DNA of 64,000 bases from Klebsormidium nitens (GCA_000708835.1 DF237044.1:62001-126000), one strand, 5' to 3'. Positions 12,860-25,179 are shown, numbered from the stretch's first letter. The notes: a model not told the origin generated them from the letters alone. Numbers and translations: made by a program.

Positions 12860-13300
12860 GTGCGACTGATCGCAAACCGCGCTGCACAGAAAGGAAACGC
12901 GTACGCAGGCAGCCGTCCCTTTTGCACCTGCCTATAGCGCGCTGTGCCACGGGAGTCGAGCACGCACGCGCGCGTGCGGCTCCAGCCGCGAGGGCGTGGC
13001 AGAGCGCGCGGCGCCCTAAGCGAGCGATATTCTTGTCGAAGACACGTCGAATGCTGAGAAAAGAAGAATGGCTCGAGACAACGCTGCAATTTCAAAAGAA
13101 GGTGTGCTCGATCTTTCACCGTGACGCCCAAGCGAGCAGAAAATGCTTCTGACAAGATCGTTGGCAAGATTCTGATCGAGGTGAGAGGGCGCCAGCAAAG
13201 GAGCCGACGCGACCTTCGTACAAACGCAAAAATGCAGGAGGCAGCTTTTGCGTCCAGCGCGGGCGGGCGCGCGGACACGGGCACGCTTACACGTGGCCGC
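12860..13300 (+). repeat. GC-rich dispersed repeat, CD block copy A
   Basis: This is a strongly CpG-rich segment (GCGCGC-type runs). The phrase CAGCAAAGGAGCCGACGCG at about 13,190 is shared with copies at about 18,779, 22,432 and 27,305, and CGATATTCTTGTCGA at about 13,025 is shared with the copy at about 45,834. A 197-codon open frame crosses it on the minus strand, but its predicted protein is not conserved in the other copies and is best explained by scarcity of stop codons in GC-rich DNA. Confidence 0.6.
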
Positions 13301-13330
13301 GCTTGACTTCGAAAGGCGCTTTGTTTCAAC

Positions 13331-16300
13331 CGATCACGAAATTTGTTTTCAATATTTTGTGTGACGCACTCGAGCTGGCTTGTTTCAGACGTCAGTTTAG
13401 TTTATCCTCTCGAGACACCTTCGAGAAGCAGGCTTTCTAAAGGGCTGGGCTAGGAGTGGAAGCTTCCGGGTTCATATACTATAACTCAGGTGCCACAAAC
13501 TCCGAGTCGCCTTTGACATCTGGCGTTTCAATCGTGTCTATGCAATTGATGTTTGCGGCTGAATGGTCAATACTGGCGCGCGCGCGGGAAGGCAAGGATT
13601 GTAGCGTCCCATGCTGGTTGCTCTTGTCAACCAACGATAATCATCTCGAACAATCACTGAGCCCCTCTAATGCGCAATGAGACTTACCAAGGAGAGTCGC
13701 CGGCTCAAACAGTGATCGGTCCGTTTCTCTTGGGACTTACTTTCGGTGCAAGTAAATCTACATAGGGGCTTCGATTTTCTGACACAACGTTTTGACGGGC
13801 GACTGCGTAGGATTGGCACCGGCGTGGACCTTGCAACGTTACGCTGGCCCTTTTGAGTCTCAAAACCCAACTATTTCTCAAGCCTTTGTTTCCATTCGAG
13901 AGCAACAGTTTAAGAGTACCAATCCCGGTCCCACCTCCTATTTGCGAGCTTCGAGCTTCAAACAGTGAGCGGCGCTGGCCTTCCTAGTGCGATGCTGAAG
14001 TTTGGACTCAATCGACAGCTTGAGTCGAATAAAAACGGATCTCCGGGTCTCCCAATGATAGAGATGACTGTTTGCAAGCCTTGCACACAGCACTCATAAC
14101 TGTGCGCGCAAACGCCTTTCTCTGACGGGATTGCAGAGTCAGTCGCTGCCCTTCGCCTAAGATTAATCAACGGATGCATCCGCATCGATCAAAGCCAACT
14201 TATACGACTTTATTGGGTGTCCTGCTTCAGCGGATGGGGATGTCAAAGCAACACTTTTCTCAAAGCTTGAAGCTCATGCAGGTAATTTGACGAACTTTAA
14301 CTTTGATTGAGAAAAGGTTCGCGAGCACCGCTTGGCATACTCAAACGGCGACGTTCGTTAGTTGCCCCAAGGAATCGTGGGACTAGACTCAATTGAACCA
14401 CCACGTTCTGTTCCTGAAAGTTAAGTTTGTATTATAACTAATTAGCAGCTTGAAGCCTAGCCAGGCGCCCTCCTCAGGGCCTGTTGGCTACAAGAGCACC
14501 CGCTTTGTGGCACTCGCGATGTAACATCAAGAGGCCTTGTTGTCCAACGGGAACTTAAATCTTTGCGGCTGACTTGAATGAAGAAGGCAGTGGCGTGCGC
14601 TGGCACGAAGTGGGCAAAGAGGAGCATTTCTGGGTCAATATCGCCCACACGCTGCTTGATTGTACTTGACCATGAGCCCTTACAGTGGACCAGACGAGAC
14701 CATCTCATTTTGAAGTGACACAGTCGGACGAGCAGACGGTCTCGCTCACGGCTCCTGGCACCTCTTCTCAAAACGGTAAGACTTACTTATCCGACATTCA
14801 AAGGCCGCACGTCCACTAGTGGGTAGTCAACATCTTAGTACGGAGCCGCACAACTCATGAGCTTTGATGTCTGAATAGCAAGCAAGGAAATGAAAAGTGT
14901 GGGTGATGGCTCAGACGCGGTTTCCGTGGTCAATATTTATCTTTCGGATAGCCTCAGCTCAGATCGGTCAAGGTGTAATGTGGGCTCGTACGAACAAACT
15001 GTGCGGGCAACGAGTCAATGGACGATCTGGGCTATACCGAAAGAAACCATCTGGGCTGCTTTCAGATCCAGTGCCCACGAAATCCGGGACAATCTTTCAA
15101 TGAGTCCTTTGTTGAAGGCATGCAGAATAGCATTCTCTCGAGGATCAACCAAAAGACAGCGAGCTGCAAGTTGTACGGAGATCACGGTGCAGCCCCTCAA
15201 TGAGATGTTTTCTCCCCGACTGCTGGCCTAGTGTTGAAGTTCGTACTCCACCTTCGTCCGTTCTTTCGTACCAACTAGTATCACGTATGCCATCCTTTCT
15301 TCAACATGCGGCCAGGTGATTTCGCCCTCACATTGAAGGGCGGCTCATACGGCTTTGAAACACGGGCTGCCACATCACGAAAAGCAGATTCCCACTTTTG
15401 AAGGCACCCAGCAACGTATACATCGCTGAGTTCTTTCCAATCTTGCATTACCGCAAGGTGAGCTCTTGCTGCTTTTGAAACGTGAAGGTGATCGGACTGC
15501 TGTTCTCGCAGGTCCTGATTCTGCTTTGACAATAACGATTAAGGGGTTTCCCTTATCATATCCCCAAAGAAATAGATTTTCGATGCCGCGACTAAGATGC
15601 GGCCGGCTAGGAAGAGAAAGTTTAGCTGGGCTGGTTATAATCTCACCGACAGCGCTTGACTTCTAAGCCGCCGGTCGATGGAATCCACCTTGTAGACGTA
15701 CGTGACGCTCCCTAGTAGGCGGCGTTTTGGGCACCGGTATGACACCTTATACAATTTATGCAAGCGTCGTCACGTTCTAGAAAGTGGTCCATCGTTATTT
15801 TTGCAGACCGAGTGGGTAATCTAACTTACGGGAACACTGAGCTTAGCTACGAAACGATTCTGACAGTATTGTAAGAGCAAATAATTACTGCACCTATAGC
15901 GGGTCGAGTGAATCAAAACTCGGCTCCTGATCGATCTGGCCCAGATCCGGCATTGGAAAAGCCTGATGGCAAGATCTCCATTGACCCCCGTTCTCCCTAG
16001 GTGCCTAAAGGCAATGAACTTAGCTAGAATACACTGGGCGGTCCAGGCCCAAAGACTGTATCGGTCTTCGAAATGAGCCTTTCTCTCTCTGAAAGCATCT
16101 TATCTCTCTATGCATAGCCCACTGCAGCGCCCTTATTCGTAGGCCCACACGCCCCCATCGCTTTTTTGTTTTCTGCTCTAATCAGATGTTCACGAAGTTC
16201 GGCGTCTATTAATTGTTACAAAGCTTGGAATTCAACCTCGGTGGGTCGCCCTCTTGAGATCAGGGCTCGCGATCGGTAGAATGAGAACACGACTTTCTCG

Positions 16301-17350
16301 CAGCAGCCCGCATAATCATGATCTGGAGGACTACACTTGTGGGTTTGACCATCCCGCTTTTATGCCCGAAAGCTAAAAGCCTTTGCGGGCGCAAACCCCT
16401 TAATCTCCGGTGAAGCCACGCGCAGCTAGCTCGAGTCCTTCCTCATTACCTTGGACTTCTTCCGTCAGTCCATCGTCCTATCCAACAGAAAAGGTGCAAG
16501 GCTTTACTTTTAGCCATTTCGCGTGTCCTTTGGTAATGACGAGCCGCCGGTCGAGGCCATTGGTACGTGACGTTCCTGTAGGTGTGTGGGGTGTTGAGCC
16601 TGGTCGCAATCATGAACAGTAGTCCATCTTTCCAATGTGATGGTTATTCCAAATCGGGCGTCGATCACTTCGCTTGTCTTATGAGGCATCTATTCCACTC
16701 AAATCCTGGCCGCTAGGCTCCCAGAGCGCACAGGCTGCACGCCCGCACAGTGCAGTAGCAAATGGTCTTGCCTCGGGTCATGACTCGCCTGCTGGCGAGC
16801 ACGATTGCCCTTATGCGAACGTCATCACTTTCTGTAAAAAGCACCATCAACCTGCGCACCGACTCAAACAAATCAAGGCAATATGGTCGATTAGCTTAGA
16901 TTATGCGGCCGCTTCTTTGAATTGTTCGGAGCTGCTTTGCAATACAGCGTAGCGGACCGCATCAATTGTTTTCTTTCCAATGGAAAACGTGACAGCCCCT
17001 CTCCTTTCTTGTGTGTCTGCTTGAAGGCAAGATTCCTCTATTTCTATGGGCTATCCATGCCCACAAACCCTATTCTCGATTAAAGAGCCTTCTTGTGGTT
17101 TTTGAAAGCAGAGTCTGAAGAGAACACTCCGCATGTGAAAGCCGCGCCCTTTAGATCTTAGGCCCACGTAAATTCCGTCGGCTCGGTTTGTTCTGCTTTG
17201 TGCAAAGGCGTTTGATCCTCCAATTGCGGTACGTTACGTACATGGCCGAAGCGCAGCACAGTTACCGGATCATCTCTAGTCTCCTCCTGACAACTTCGAT
17301 TGATGCAGGAACTGCAAGGCGTACCTAAATGCTTTCGGTGATTTGGACCT
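13331..17350. other. Gene-free stretch, one repeat-family motif
   Basis: No gene is recognised. At 16,035-16,051 lies TGGGCGGTCCAGGCCCA, a short semi-palindromic motif that recurs at 20,457-20,473 and 24,782-24,797, each time upstream of a P block. This places the left part of a repeat unit here. Confidence 0.45.
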
Positions 17351-17351
17351 C

Positions 17352-18260
17352 ACAGACCGTTTAAAAGTATTTTCAGGGCAATGGTTACGAATCCGTCACC
17401 TAGAAGGTGCTTGTCGTGCACGACCTTTGGCGCACCTCCGCTCGCGGGCCTTCGACAGGTCTGCCACGCGCGGACGGAAGATTCAAGTTGCCGTCGACAA
17501 GCTAGCGACAAAATCTTGTTAACGAGGCACAGACTCGCCATGGTTGAGGACGCCTTAGGGCAAAGAAGGAAGTTCCTGGACGCATGGGTTTGCGAATTAG
17601 GGCCCATGTTGTGTGGAGCGGAGCCCGTTGTGAAAAGAAAATATACCAGAAACAAATCACCTTTAAGAAGAGCACGAGGATATTCTGCTCCATGGGATTT
17701 TCATCTTACTTGTCTTTGGAAATCCCACCAACCCAAGATATTATCGCAGCTGATGCGAGACTGCGGATGCTCGCAGTGCTTCATGATTGCGGCTCTAGCT
17801 CCATTTTTGACCTTGTGGCCTCAGAGTTTTCTGAGCTGCGGAAACGGAACAAGTCTCACTCCCGGCTACCCATGAAGGTGGTTGTGCGCTTCAAAGCGGC
17901 GTTGATGGTTCAAAGTTAAGTCATGGGGAACGTCATGTCCCTCAAGGGAGGCAGGGACAGAATCTGAAGCCCGCCCAAACGCGCCCATTTGATATTTACG
18001 GCCCACTTTTTCCGCCTGCATTTCGTCGCATTCATATGAAAAATGTTTCATATGTCACTTAGGCTAATCTAAGTACTGTTTGGGCGCCTCGGGAAATACT
18101 GCAGCCTGCTTCGTTCAACCTAAACGGATTAACGTCGAGCTTGATGCTGCGAGCTTTGTACCCGACTTAGATTATATTAAAAAGTAGCTTCCAACAATTC
18201 GCAGTCTGCTTCAGAAGTGACTTTTTAGATACTGTGATACTCGTCAATCTTTTGGACTCA
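17352..18260 (+). repeat. Dispersed repeat block P, copy 1
   Basis: It shares a series of colinear phrases with the blocks near 20,800-21,600 and 25,180-25,800: CGTGCACGACCTTTGGCGC against CGTGCACGACCTTCGGCGC; GGCACAGACTCGC; GAGGACGCCTTAGGGCAAAG; GGTGGTTGTGCGCTTCAAAG; and CTGCAGCCTGCTTC. A 164-codon frame at 17,381-17,875 is broken in the other copies, so I do not treat it as a gene. All copies have the same orientation. Confidence 0.65.
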
Positions 18261-18429
18261 TAATCAGGGTTTCATCATGTGAAGGTATGGCCGAACTTGG
18301 CCCGGCAACCCACGGATTTTGAGCAAGAACCAGATGAAAAAATAAGTCAAAGCAACGGACGCGGATTCTGGCCAAGGTGCTCTCTTCTCGAAAATAATCC
18401 ACTCTTGAAGTTTCAAGGATGTGAGAGCG

Positions 18430-18890
18430 AGAGGAAGTCCACAGCAGGTCGCATAAAAAGCGCGGGCGAACGTGCAGCCGCGTGACTTTCCCGCCGGTAG
18501 AGGCGCGCTTGCGTCACGGAAACATCAGCTTGGTAGACCCATCTCCAGCGTGCTCGAGCGGCCCGCCCAACGGTACAGCGCGCGCGCGTGGCACAGCGCG
18601 CAACGCCTTGAGCGAGGGAAATCTCAAGTGTCAGAAAACCCGTCTGCTGCTCGAAATTAGGGAACGAGATCGATGGACGGCTGCTATCTGAATAAAGGCG
18701 GCGGGCTATATATTCCGCTCTGAAGTGCAAGCGAACGGAGTGCGCTTCCAGAGTCATCCAAACCGTTGCGCGCGTCGGGGAAGGAGCCGACGCGGGCAAG
18801 CGCGCAGCCGAGTGCGCGTTTAAACGCGCAAAAGTGAAGCTAGTTGAGCGCGGAAGCGTGCGCGGACGCGGCAGCCTCCGTCACCGCACG
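18430..18890 (+). repeat. GC-rich dispersed repeat, CD block copy B
   Basis: The right half (about 18,779-18,880) aligns closely with 22,432-22,530: GGAGCCGACGCGG, then GCGCAGCCGAGTGCGCGTT, then GCGCGGACGCGGC. It lies about 0.2 kb after block P copy 1, repeating the P-then-CD order seen further right. No coding evidence. Confidence 0.65.
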
Positions 18891-20784
18891 ACATCTTTCT
18901 GGATCTTCAATTTCTGCAAAGCGTGCTCTCGTTCTACCGCTTGTTGACAGCAAGTTTCGAGTCAGGTTCGTTCATGCTTCGTCCTGTGTGCGCACACACG
19001 TGACACACACGTGTGTGTTACGTGTGACACACAAACACGTATATGTCTCGCAAGGCTCCACCGGCTTCAAGGTCCTCATAGTCGCCGAGGCAGTGACCAG
19101 GATGGAAATATGCCTCTTTGCCAGCTTGTTGGCAGGACGGGCCAGGTAATCTGTGACGCCAATATGATTGGGGTATGATTGTCCATCTGCTAAGCAGCGT
19201 CTGTGAATCGGAGCAAAACGATTGTAATTTTGGTCTACCACAAGCGGAGGTGTCCTTTAGGCTGGTCTTCTCATTGTCGGTTGCGAAGCGTGCACCTCTG
19301 TGCTTCCTAACCGGATCACGGATGCTAGCTAGCGTCGAGGCGTTCTTCGCGAGAACCTTACGCCCGTTTGATTCTGCCGTTTCTCGGACCGTCGGCTACT
19401 GGTCTTTCAGTAAGCTTATAGTCGACAAGCAGAGCTCTAGTAAATTTCGAATCTGATGTCCTAATGCACTGCTGTTGTTTTGCAGATCTTGCCAGCTCCT
19501 TTAGAGCTATATCTAGTGAACAGGCCGTAGTGGGAAAGCTTAAATCTACACCCGAGAAATCTCGCTTGGGGATCATGCCACGGCCCACCTCGTGAGTGCC
19601 GGTTAGGAAGAAAAATGGTCGGCTCCGAGTTGCGGCTCAAAGCCAGTTGTGTTGTATGAAGTCGTGATCATGAACCGGCGCTTGATTCACATGACATGTT
19701 AACTTCTTAGCGCATACTGGATCTCGATACATCTGATGGGGAACTGTCAGGCCGGAGTGCCAGGCTTGGGAGCGCGCGGTACCCCTTCAGTTCGTAAGGG
19801 CCATGCTTTACTCGATCCGATATTTTTGTTTTGTCTGATATATATGCTAGTAAACTCGTTGCAGTCTCCGGCCCGCTTGCGAAAACGCTTTTTATACTAA
19901 TCGAGACCGACCGTGCAAAACCAACGGGACGTTAATGTCTGGAACCCCAACATTCAAATGGATTCAAATTCAAGAACCCAGAAAGCGTTCTTACGACTAG
20001 ATTTCAAAGAAAAGTGGTCAGGCTCCACAACTGTTTACGCTCCATCAGAAACATTCACCACTCACGGACGTGGTCACTACATGCAAACGCCCCGCATTCG
20101 CCAACTAGAACGGGCGCAGGCAGTGGCTACCTTCCGTTGGATTTCTCGAGAACATCAAGAGGCTCGTTGGTAAGGGTTCGCGAAGGGCAAGGAGGACAAT
20201 ATTGTACGCATGATGTGCAAATATGTGCGGATTGAGACGAAGAGCCAGATTTGCTGAGCCCTTTGCAGGCCGATGCACCACCAAATCACCAAGGGTATTT
20301 GAGATAAGTACCGAGTTGTGCTTTGAGGAGCAGCGCACCGAATTGTTTTTCAATCTCCAAAGTCGAAACGAGAACATAAGGCGTCAAGTTAGTGCAATCG
20401 TCTTTACAGGTTCTGATCCGTATTTGATCCGTGTCTGCTTGCAAGCTGTACGATTCTGGGCGGTCCAAGCCCAACTATTGTTTGTGTAGATGTTTTTCTC
20501 CAGATCAGAGGCACACATGGTGACCGTCTGCTCGTTTTGTTCTTCCCAGAGACGCGATTACTGAGAAACTCTGGTGTTTCGTCTCTCAATAGTAACACGC
20601 ATGCTTGAGCCCCGTACAAATTTAACCATACCAGAGCACACTCGTCAGACCGGTCCGGACGTAGGCTGCTTGAGCAATTCAAGGAGAACGCTTTTGCAAC
20701 CGGATATTCCCCGCCTTTGTTACCTGGGCCATCCATGAAAGTCTCCAAAAACTTCCTCTGTCTTGATCAAATGAGTACTTTGAT
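18891..20784. other. Gene-free stretch with an AC/GT-rich palindromic patch
   Basis: At about 18,985-19,045 there is a run of alternating purine-pyrimidine sequence (GTGTGCGCACACACGTG followed by more ACACACGTGTGTG) with many overlapping inverted repeats. At 20,457-20,473 the family motif TGGGCGGTCCAAGCCCA precedes block P copy 2. No gene is recognised. Confidence 0.5.
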
Positions 20785-21600
20785 ACCCACCAGATAGTTT
20801 TCGTGCACGACCTTCGGCGCTCGCACCCCGCTACCACATACTAGAGGTCTCGAACAGGTCTCCGCATCTCTGCCGTTTGACAAGGAAAAGTTCTCGTTGA
20901 CAACGATAATGAAGTTTGGTACTAAGCACAGACTCGCAGTACTTAAGGACCGCCTTGAGGCAAAGAGGATGCTCCCTCGACTCGCAAACTGGATTTGCAA
21001 ATAGTGGGTTGGTTTCTGAGCCCTTGAGGACCAATGCATTCGAAATTCCTTCAAAGAGCATGCGTGATCTTGCTACAAGGGTTCTGCTCCACACATTTTC
21101 TTGATTTGCGACGAACCCAAGAGATAAGAAAGGTACGATACTGCGCATAACCACGTTGATTCGAGATAGCGGCTCCAGCTCCGTTTCCGATCTTGTGGCC
21201 TCAGGGTTTTTTTCAAAAACGCGGAGACGGAAGCGGGCTCAGCCGCATCACGAAAAAAGGTGGTTGTGCGGGTTAAAGCGGCGTGTGATGGATTTGCTAC
21301 GTCGTGGGGGGCGGGTTCTTCAACGGCAGAGGAAACATGCTCTGACGCTTCGTGATCAACTGCGTTAATTTGAAAGTTGCACCCCACGTTTTCCGCGGAA
21401 CCTGCATTCCAGCGCCTTCCAAATTCGATGTTCTTTAAGCCCACTTCTATCCCCTAGGCAGTACCAAAGGAGGATTCTTTGCATGGCGCCTCGCGAACTT
21501 CTGCAGCCTGCTTCCTTCGACGAACTAATGCTGCTGGCAGCATCAAATAATTTCTCTGAAGTGCTACGTTTATTAATTAGCTCTACGAAGGCGTAGCTAG
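20785..21600 (+). repeat. Dispersed repeat block P, copy 2
   Basis: It is colinear with 17,352-18,260: TTTTCGTGCACGACCTTCGG, GAACAGGTCTCCGCATC, AGCACAGACTCGCAG, CGCCTTGAGGCAAAGAGG, GTGGTTGTGCGGGTTAAAG and CTGCAGCCTGCTTCC. Many indels break any shared reading frame, which fits an old non-coding or dead mobile sequence. Confidence 0.65.
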
Positions 21601-21939
21601 TGTGCTTCCACTTGTATCGTGACCGTCCGATAGGGGGAGTGATCTAGCGGCGTCAACACAATCCTGGGGTCCGGTTCAAGACGTGCAACTATGGTCGATA
21701 CCGAACTGACACCCTACTGAGCACAATTAGATGGCAACGAAGGCAAAGCATTGGGCGCGGTTTCGGCCCAAGCAAGATTCTGGCTATGTTTGTTTGTAAC
21801 CGAGCCGTCGAAATTTGAATCTTGACAAAGGCGAATTAGTGGCTTCCCGCTGTAAGACAGAATTAAGGTTGAGCTGCAGAAGCTTGTCATTCCGTCGACC
21901 CATCATGATTTAAAGCTAGGGTCTGTCAGATTGATCTGT
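21601..21939. repeat. Linker segment shared with 44.85 kb
   Basis: The part at about 21,729-21,861 aligns with 44,850-44,982: TTGGGCGCGGTTTCGGCCCA against GTGGGCGCGGTTTCTGCCCA, then CGAGCCGTCGAAATTTGAAT against AGAGCCGTCCAAGATTTGAAT. The linker between blocks P and CD is therefore itself part of the repeat unit. Confidence 0.55.
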
Positions 21940-22977
21940 TGTTTTTCTATGAAAGAAAATAGTGATTTCCCCTGCGTCCTGAACTTTCCCAGGCCTCGGG
22001 GATCGTTTACCCTCCGTGACGGTCCTCTTACTGGACTCGAAAAAGTTGTCGCCTTTTTTGCCAAACCTTCGCCCGCGGCGCCAGGCCCTTTATGAAACCG
22101 CGGGCGACAACCAAAGATGATCGACATTCAATCGCAGCACGCACGAAAGGATCTTGTGATTTGCTCACACTCATCGCACTGCGCCGCAAAAGTGTGAAAG
22201 GCGCGCACGCAGTCACGCCCTGATGCGAGCGCGTGGTAAAGCGCGCGGGGCAAAGAAATCAAGCGCGCACAATTGTCGGCTGAAACAACAAAAGATTGCC
22301 CGGCTGACGAAACACTTTAGTTTTCCAAGTGAGTTTGCCCCATGGCTAGTCTGCTCCGAAAAGTACGAGAATTGAGAAAGGTTCCGACAAGGTGATCCAA
22401 ACCTGATCCAAGCCTGCAGCGCGCCGGTGAAGGAGCCGACGCGGTCACGCACGCAGCCAAGCGCGCGTTGAAACGCGCGAGAACGCGCTAATTGGCAATC
22501 GCGGGAGCGCGCGGAGACGCGGCCGCGCTCCGCTCTTAAGCGCACGGAGGAGCCCTTTGTAACGCAGATGATCTTTGACGCAGAGAGGATGAGCCAATGT
22601 TGTGAGCTGCTCGATCTTCGATTTGCCGACGCGGGTTGCCCGCAACTCAGGCGGCACGGCGAAGCCGACTCGGAAAGGCGGTTGATTGTGTTCCCTTTAG
22701 AAGGCTCGCACGCTCGATTATAAAAGATTCTTGTACGCTAGCTCAGAATCTTGAAATGAGGGTTCGAGAGAACATTGGCGATGACGACAAAAGAGCAATC
22801 GTTGGGCGTTGATCGCTGTGCCCCATAGTTTTTTCACCTCTTGGAAGCCAAGCACTTCAAGCAAGTTTGGCATTCGCGCGCCACCTGTGTTCCGTCTGTT
22901 TTTTCGACAGGTTTGATTTTGGAAAGCGATCTTTTTCTTGATCGAAGCCTATCGGCCTGTTTCAATCCCGGTTCTTT

Positions 22978-23756
22978 CACAGGGAGGATTGGTCGGTAAC
23001 CTAGGTCCAGTAACCTAGGCACCCAGGTTATGCCTAGGTTACAGGACCAAGGTTGTTGACAACCTCGGTATCACCTAGGTTGCTGTACAATAATTTGACT
23101 TGTGTCACGTTGTGAGTAACCGAGGTCCCTAGGTTGTTAACAACCTAGACACACCCAGGTTACAGAAATTTTGGGCCCAGGTTACGCCACAACCTGGGTG
23201 GTTTGTTCTTAATCTGGGCATACAAACAGTATATAGATTTTGTTTGGAGAACGTTTTCAGATCAAAAGAAGCAATAGCAGAGTGGTAAGACGCTTGATTC
23301 TGGTAGACATGCATTAGAACGTGGGTTCGAACCAGAGAGCCCATAGCTGCGCTCTCTTTTTACCTCTCGGAAACGCCTATGAAAAGCACCAAAGTAGACA
23401 CTTTCCCAATCCGTTTTCTCCGTTTCCTTTTCGACTTCGACTTTTTTGCGACTTAACCATGCTTTGGCACGTCCTTTGCTACAAGATGGTGTTATCCTTT
23501 TGGAAAATCTCATGTTTCTTAACGGCCAGAAAGCGTCACAAAGGCTCAAATTCTTCTTCTGCGCATTTGAGTTATCAACAAACCAGGTCGAAGTTGTTCG
23601 CAACCCGGGTCAGCATGGGTTGTGCAGAACCTACCCGGGTTAAGAGTGCCACTCAACCCAGGTCCAAGGTTACCTAGGTTACTACCTATGTTACGCGACA
23701 ACCTATGCAATAACCTCGGCACAACCTACCAAGGTTACTGACCAATCCCCCCTGTG
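22978..23756. mobile_element. 779-bp CACTA-like non-autonomous transposon
   Basis: The ends are inverted repeats of about 29 bp with three mismatches. The left end begins CACAGGGAGGATTGGTC, and the right end, reverse-complemented, begins CACAGGGGGGATTGGTC; both continue into GTAACCT. TTT flanks both sides (22,975-22,977 and 23,757-23,759). Joining the flanks gives a continuous match to the unoccupied site in the sister repeat at about 27,820-27,870, which confirms both boundaries. Just inside the ends are many direct and inverted copies of GTAACCTAGGTT-like motifs (left 22,991-23,215; right about 23,590-23,750). Subterminal repeats of this kind are known in CACTA elements as transposase-binding sites. 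There is no transposase frame; the centre contains a tRNA-like stretch. Confidence 0.8.
23275..23333 (+). other. tRNA-like A-box/B-box segment inside the transposon
   Basis: TAGCAGAGTGG at 23,275-23,285 fits the RNA polymerase III A box, and GGTTCGAACC at 23,324-23,333 fits the B box. Their spacing of about 49 bp is near that of a tRNA gene. The rest does not fold well: the D stem, anticodon stem and T stem each have mismatches. It is therefore not a functional tRNA gene. It is more likely a tRNA-derived (SINE-like or captured) fragment or a chance resemblance. It lies in the unique middle of the 779-bp element. Confidence 0.35.
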
Positions 23757-24150
23757 TTTGGGGCACCGTTCTAACAAGCAGAAACACAGAAATCCGTTCC
23801 CCTCATCGAAGTTGACGCAGTGGCAGTGACGCGATTGCCAGAGGCCTCCCTTGCCAGTGTTCTGATAATGGCTGGGAATTGCCTGATGATCACGTGTCTG
23901 ACGCCATGTTGAAACGGTTATATCTGATCTCAATCCTGCAGATTGATCAACGTAGCAAGGTCTGCAAGTTTTCGAAAGCCATAGTTGTGCTTCGGATGAT
24001 TCTGAGGCTAATTTGTGAACATGTGTTGTGTATGCTAAAGGTCTGCTGGTGTTCCGTACCCGAGCTTAATTATATATGGCCTGCTCCGCACTCTAAGACG
24101 GAACCAAGACCAAATTACTGTAAGCATAGAATACGGAAACCATCGATGGT

Positions 24151-25179
24151 TGGTTGATCCCACCCATGGTCATCGACTTGATAAGCTTCAGCTCGCTTCC
24201 TGCATGGCCTCAGGAAACCGCGTACGCAAGAGACACTTAGGAATCCCCTCCGTCGAAGCAGTTGCGTGAAGCAGGCGTGTAACGAGTCTGTGAGGAACCA
24301 GCTCCATGATGCTGTGTGGTATTGAATACTGTAGAGCTTGGTAAACAATCCAGGCTTTTAATTTCCGACTGTTGAGCACACAGCTAATAATAACTGGATT
24401 ACTGGCTGCAAGGTTTATGTTGAGAATGTGCCCAGGATGTGGCCGTCCGGCTGCCGCACAGCGTGGAAGAATGAACGTCTCGTGCCCATGTTTAACTCGT
24501 GATATCCGCAAGCACTGTAGCTTGAAGCAAGCTAGCATCTTTTCAGGAAGACGCATGTCTTCACTTTTGCCAACGGCCACGTGGAATTACAGGGCGTCAA
24601 ACAGAATGAGATACGGGACGCCTTTTTGACGCAATCTTTGAGTTGCGCTGAAGAACGACCGCGAAGCGTTCAGATCAGTTTTTGATCGTACTTCGATTTC
24701 GAAATCGAACTCGAATATTGGAAAAGCTCTACTTTACCCTCTTTTCATGCCGCTCCAGGGCAAGGATTTGGCAGACTGTTACGGGCGGTCCAGCCCACCA
24801 ATAACAGCTTCTTGGAAGACACCAAGTGAGCCTGACTCAATATATAATCGCATAGCACATTCAAAGGGGGTCTGACTTAGGAAACCTGCGCCCAAGAGGT
24901 TTAGAGTCGCAGGCCCCAATGCTCTCTTTCAATGTTGTGTGCTCTGCTTTGTATACGTCTTCGGGAACCGGCGTCCCTTTTCGGTAACGACACGTCTTGT
25001 ACATCAGCTCATTAAAATTGCAAGAGAATCACCAAGCTCTTCCGCACAAATCTTCTGGACAAATTACAGGATTCGTAGAGCGTACTTATGCGAAACGGGC
25101 TTGCCGGGCTCTCGTGACTGAAAACCTGCCGGAACGTTTCAGAAATCGGTGTCTTTGTAAAGGGACCATGTCACTGATC
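24151..25179. other. Gene-free stretch between repeat units
   Basis: The only recognised item is the family motif ACGGGCGGTCCAGCCCACC at about 24,781-24,798, which precedes block P copy 3 as in the neighbouring unit. No gene is supported. Confidence 0.45.

Larger units (their letters stand above)
21940..24150 (+). repeat. Large dispersed repeat, CD block copy C (split by a transposon)
   Basis: It aligns over its whole length with 26,860-28,210. Shared landmarks, in order: CTCTTACTGGA; CCTTCGCCCGC; a CpG-rich core; GCAACTCAGGCGG; GATGACGACAAAAGAGC; GATCGAAGCCTATCGGCCTG; GGCACCGTTCT; CCCCTCATCGAAGTTGACGC; GAGGCCTCCCTTGCCA; and GGTCTGCTGGT. The match is interrupted only at 22,978-23,756, where a transposable element has inserted. 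No shared open frame is preserved, so this is probably non-coding mobile-element or satellite-like sequence. Confidence 0.75.

Noticed and set aside
12736-13329. 197-codon open frame on the minus strand
   Set aside because: It covers a GC-rich repeat copy; sister copies (18.8, 22.4, 27.3 kb) do not keep the frame, and the protein has no domain character.
17381-17875. 164-codon open frame inside block P copy 1
   Set aside because: Copies 2 and 3 of the block are broken by stops and indels in the same frame.
23265-23350. Functional tRNA gene
   Set aside because: A and B boxes are present, but the D, anticodon and T stems do not pair; kept only as a tRNA-like segment.
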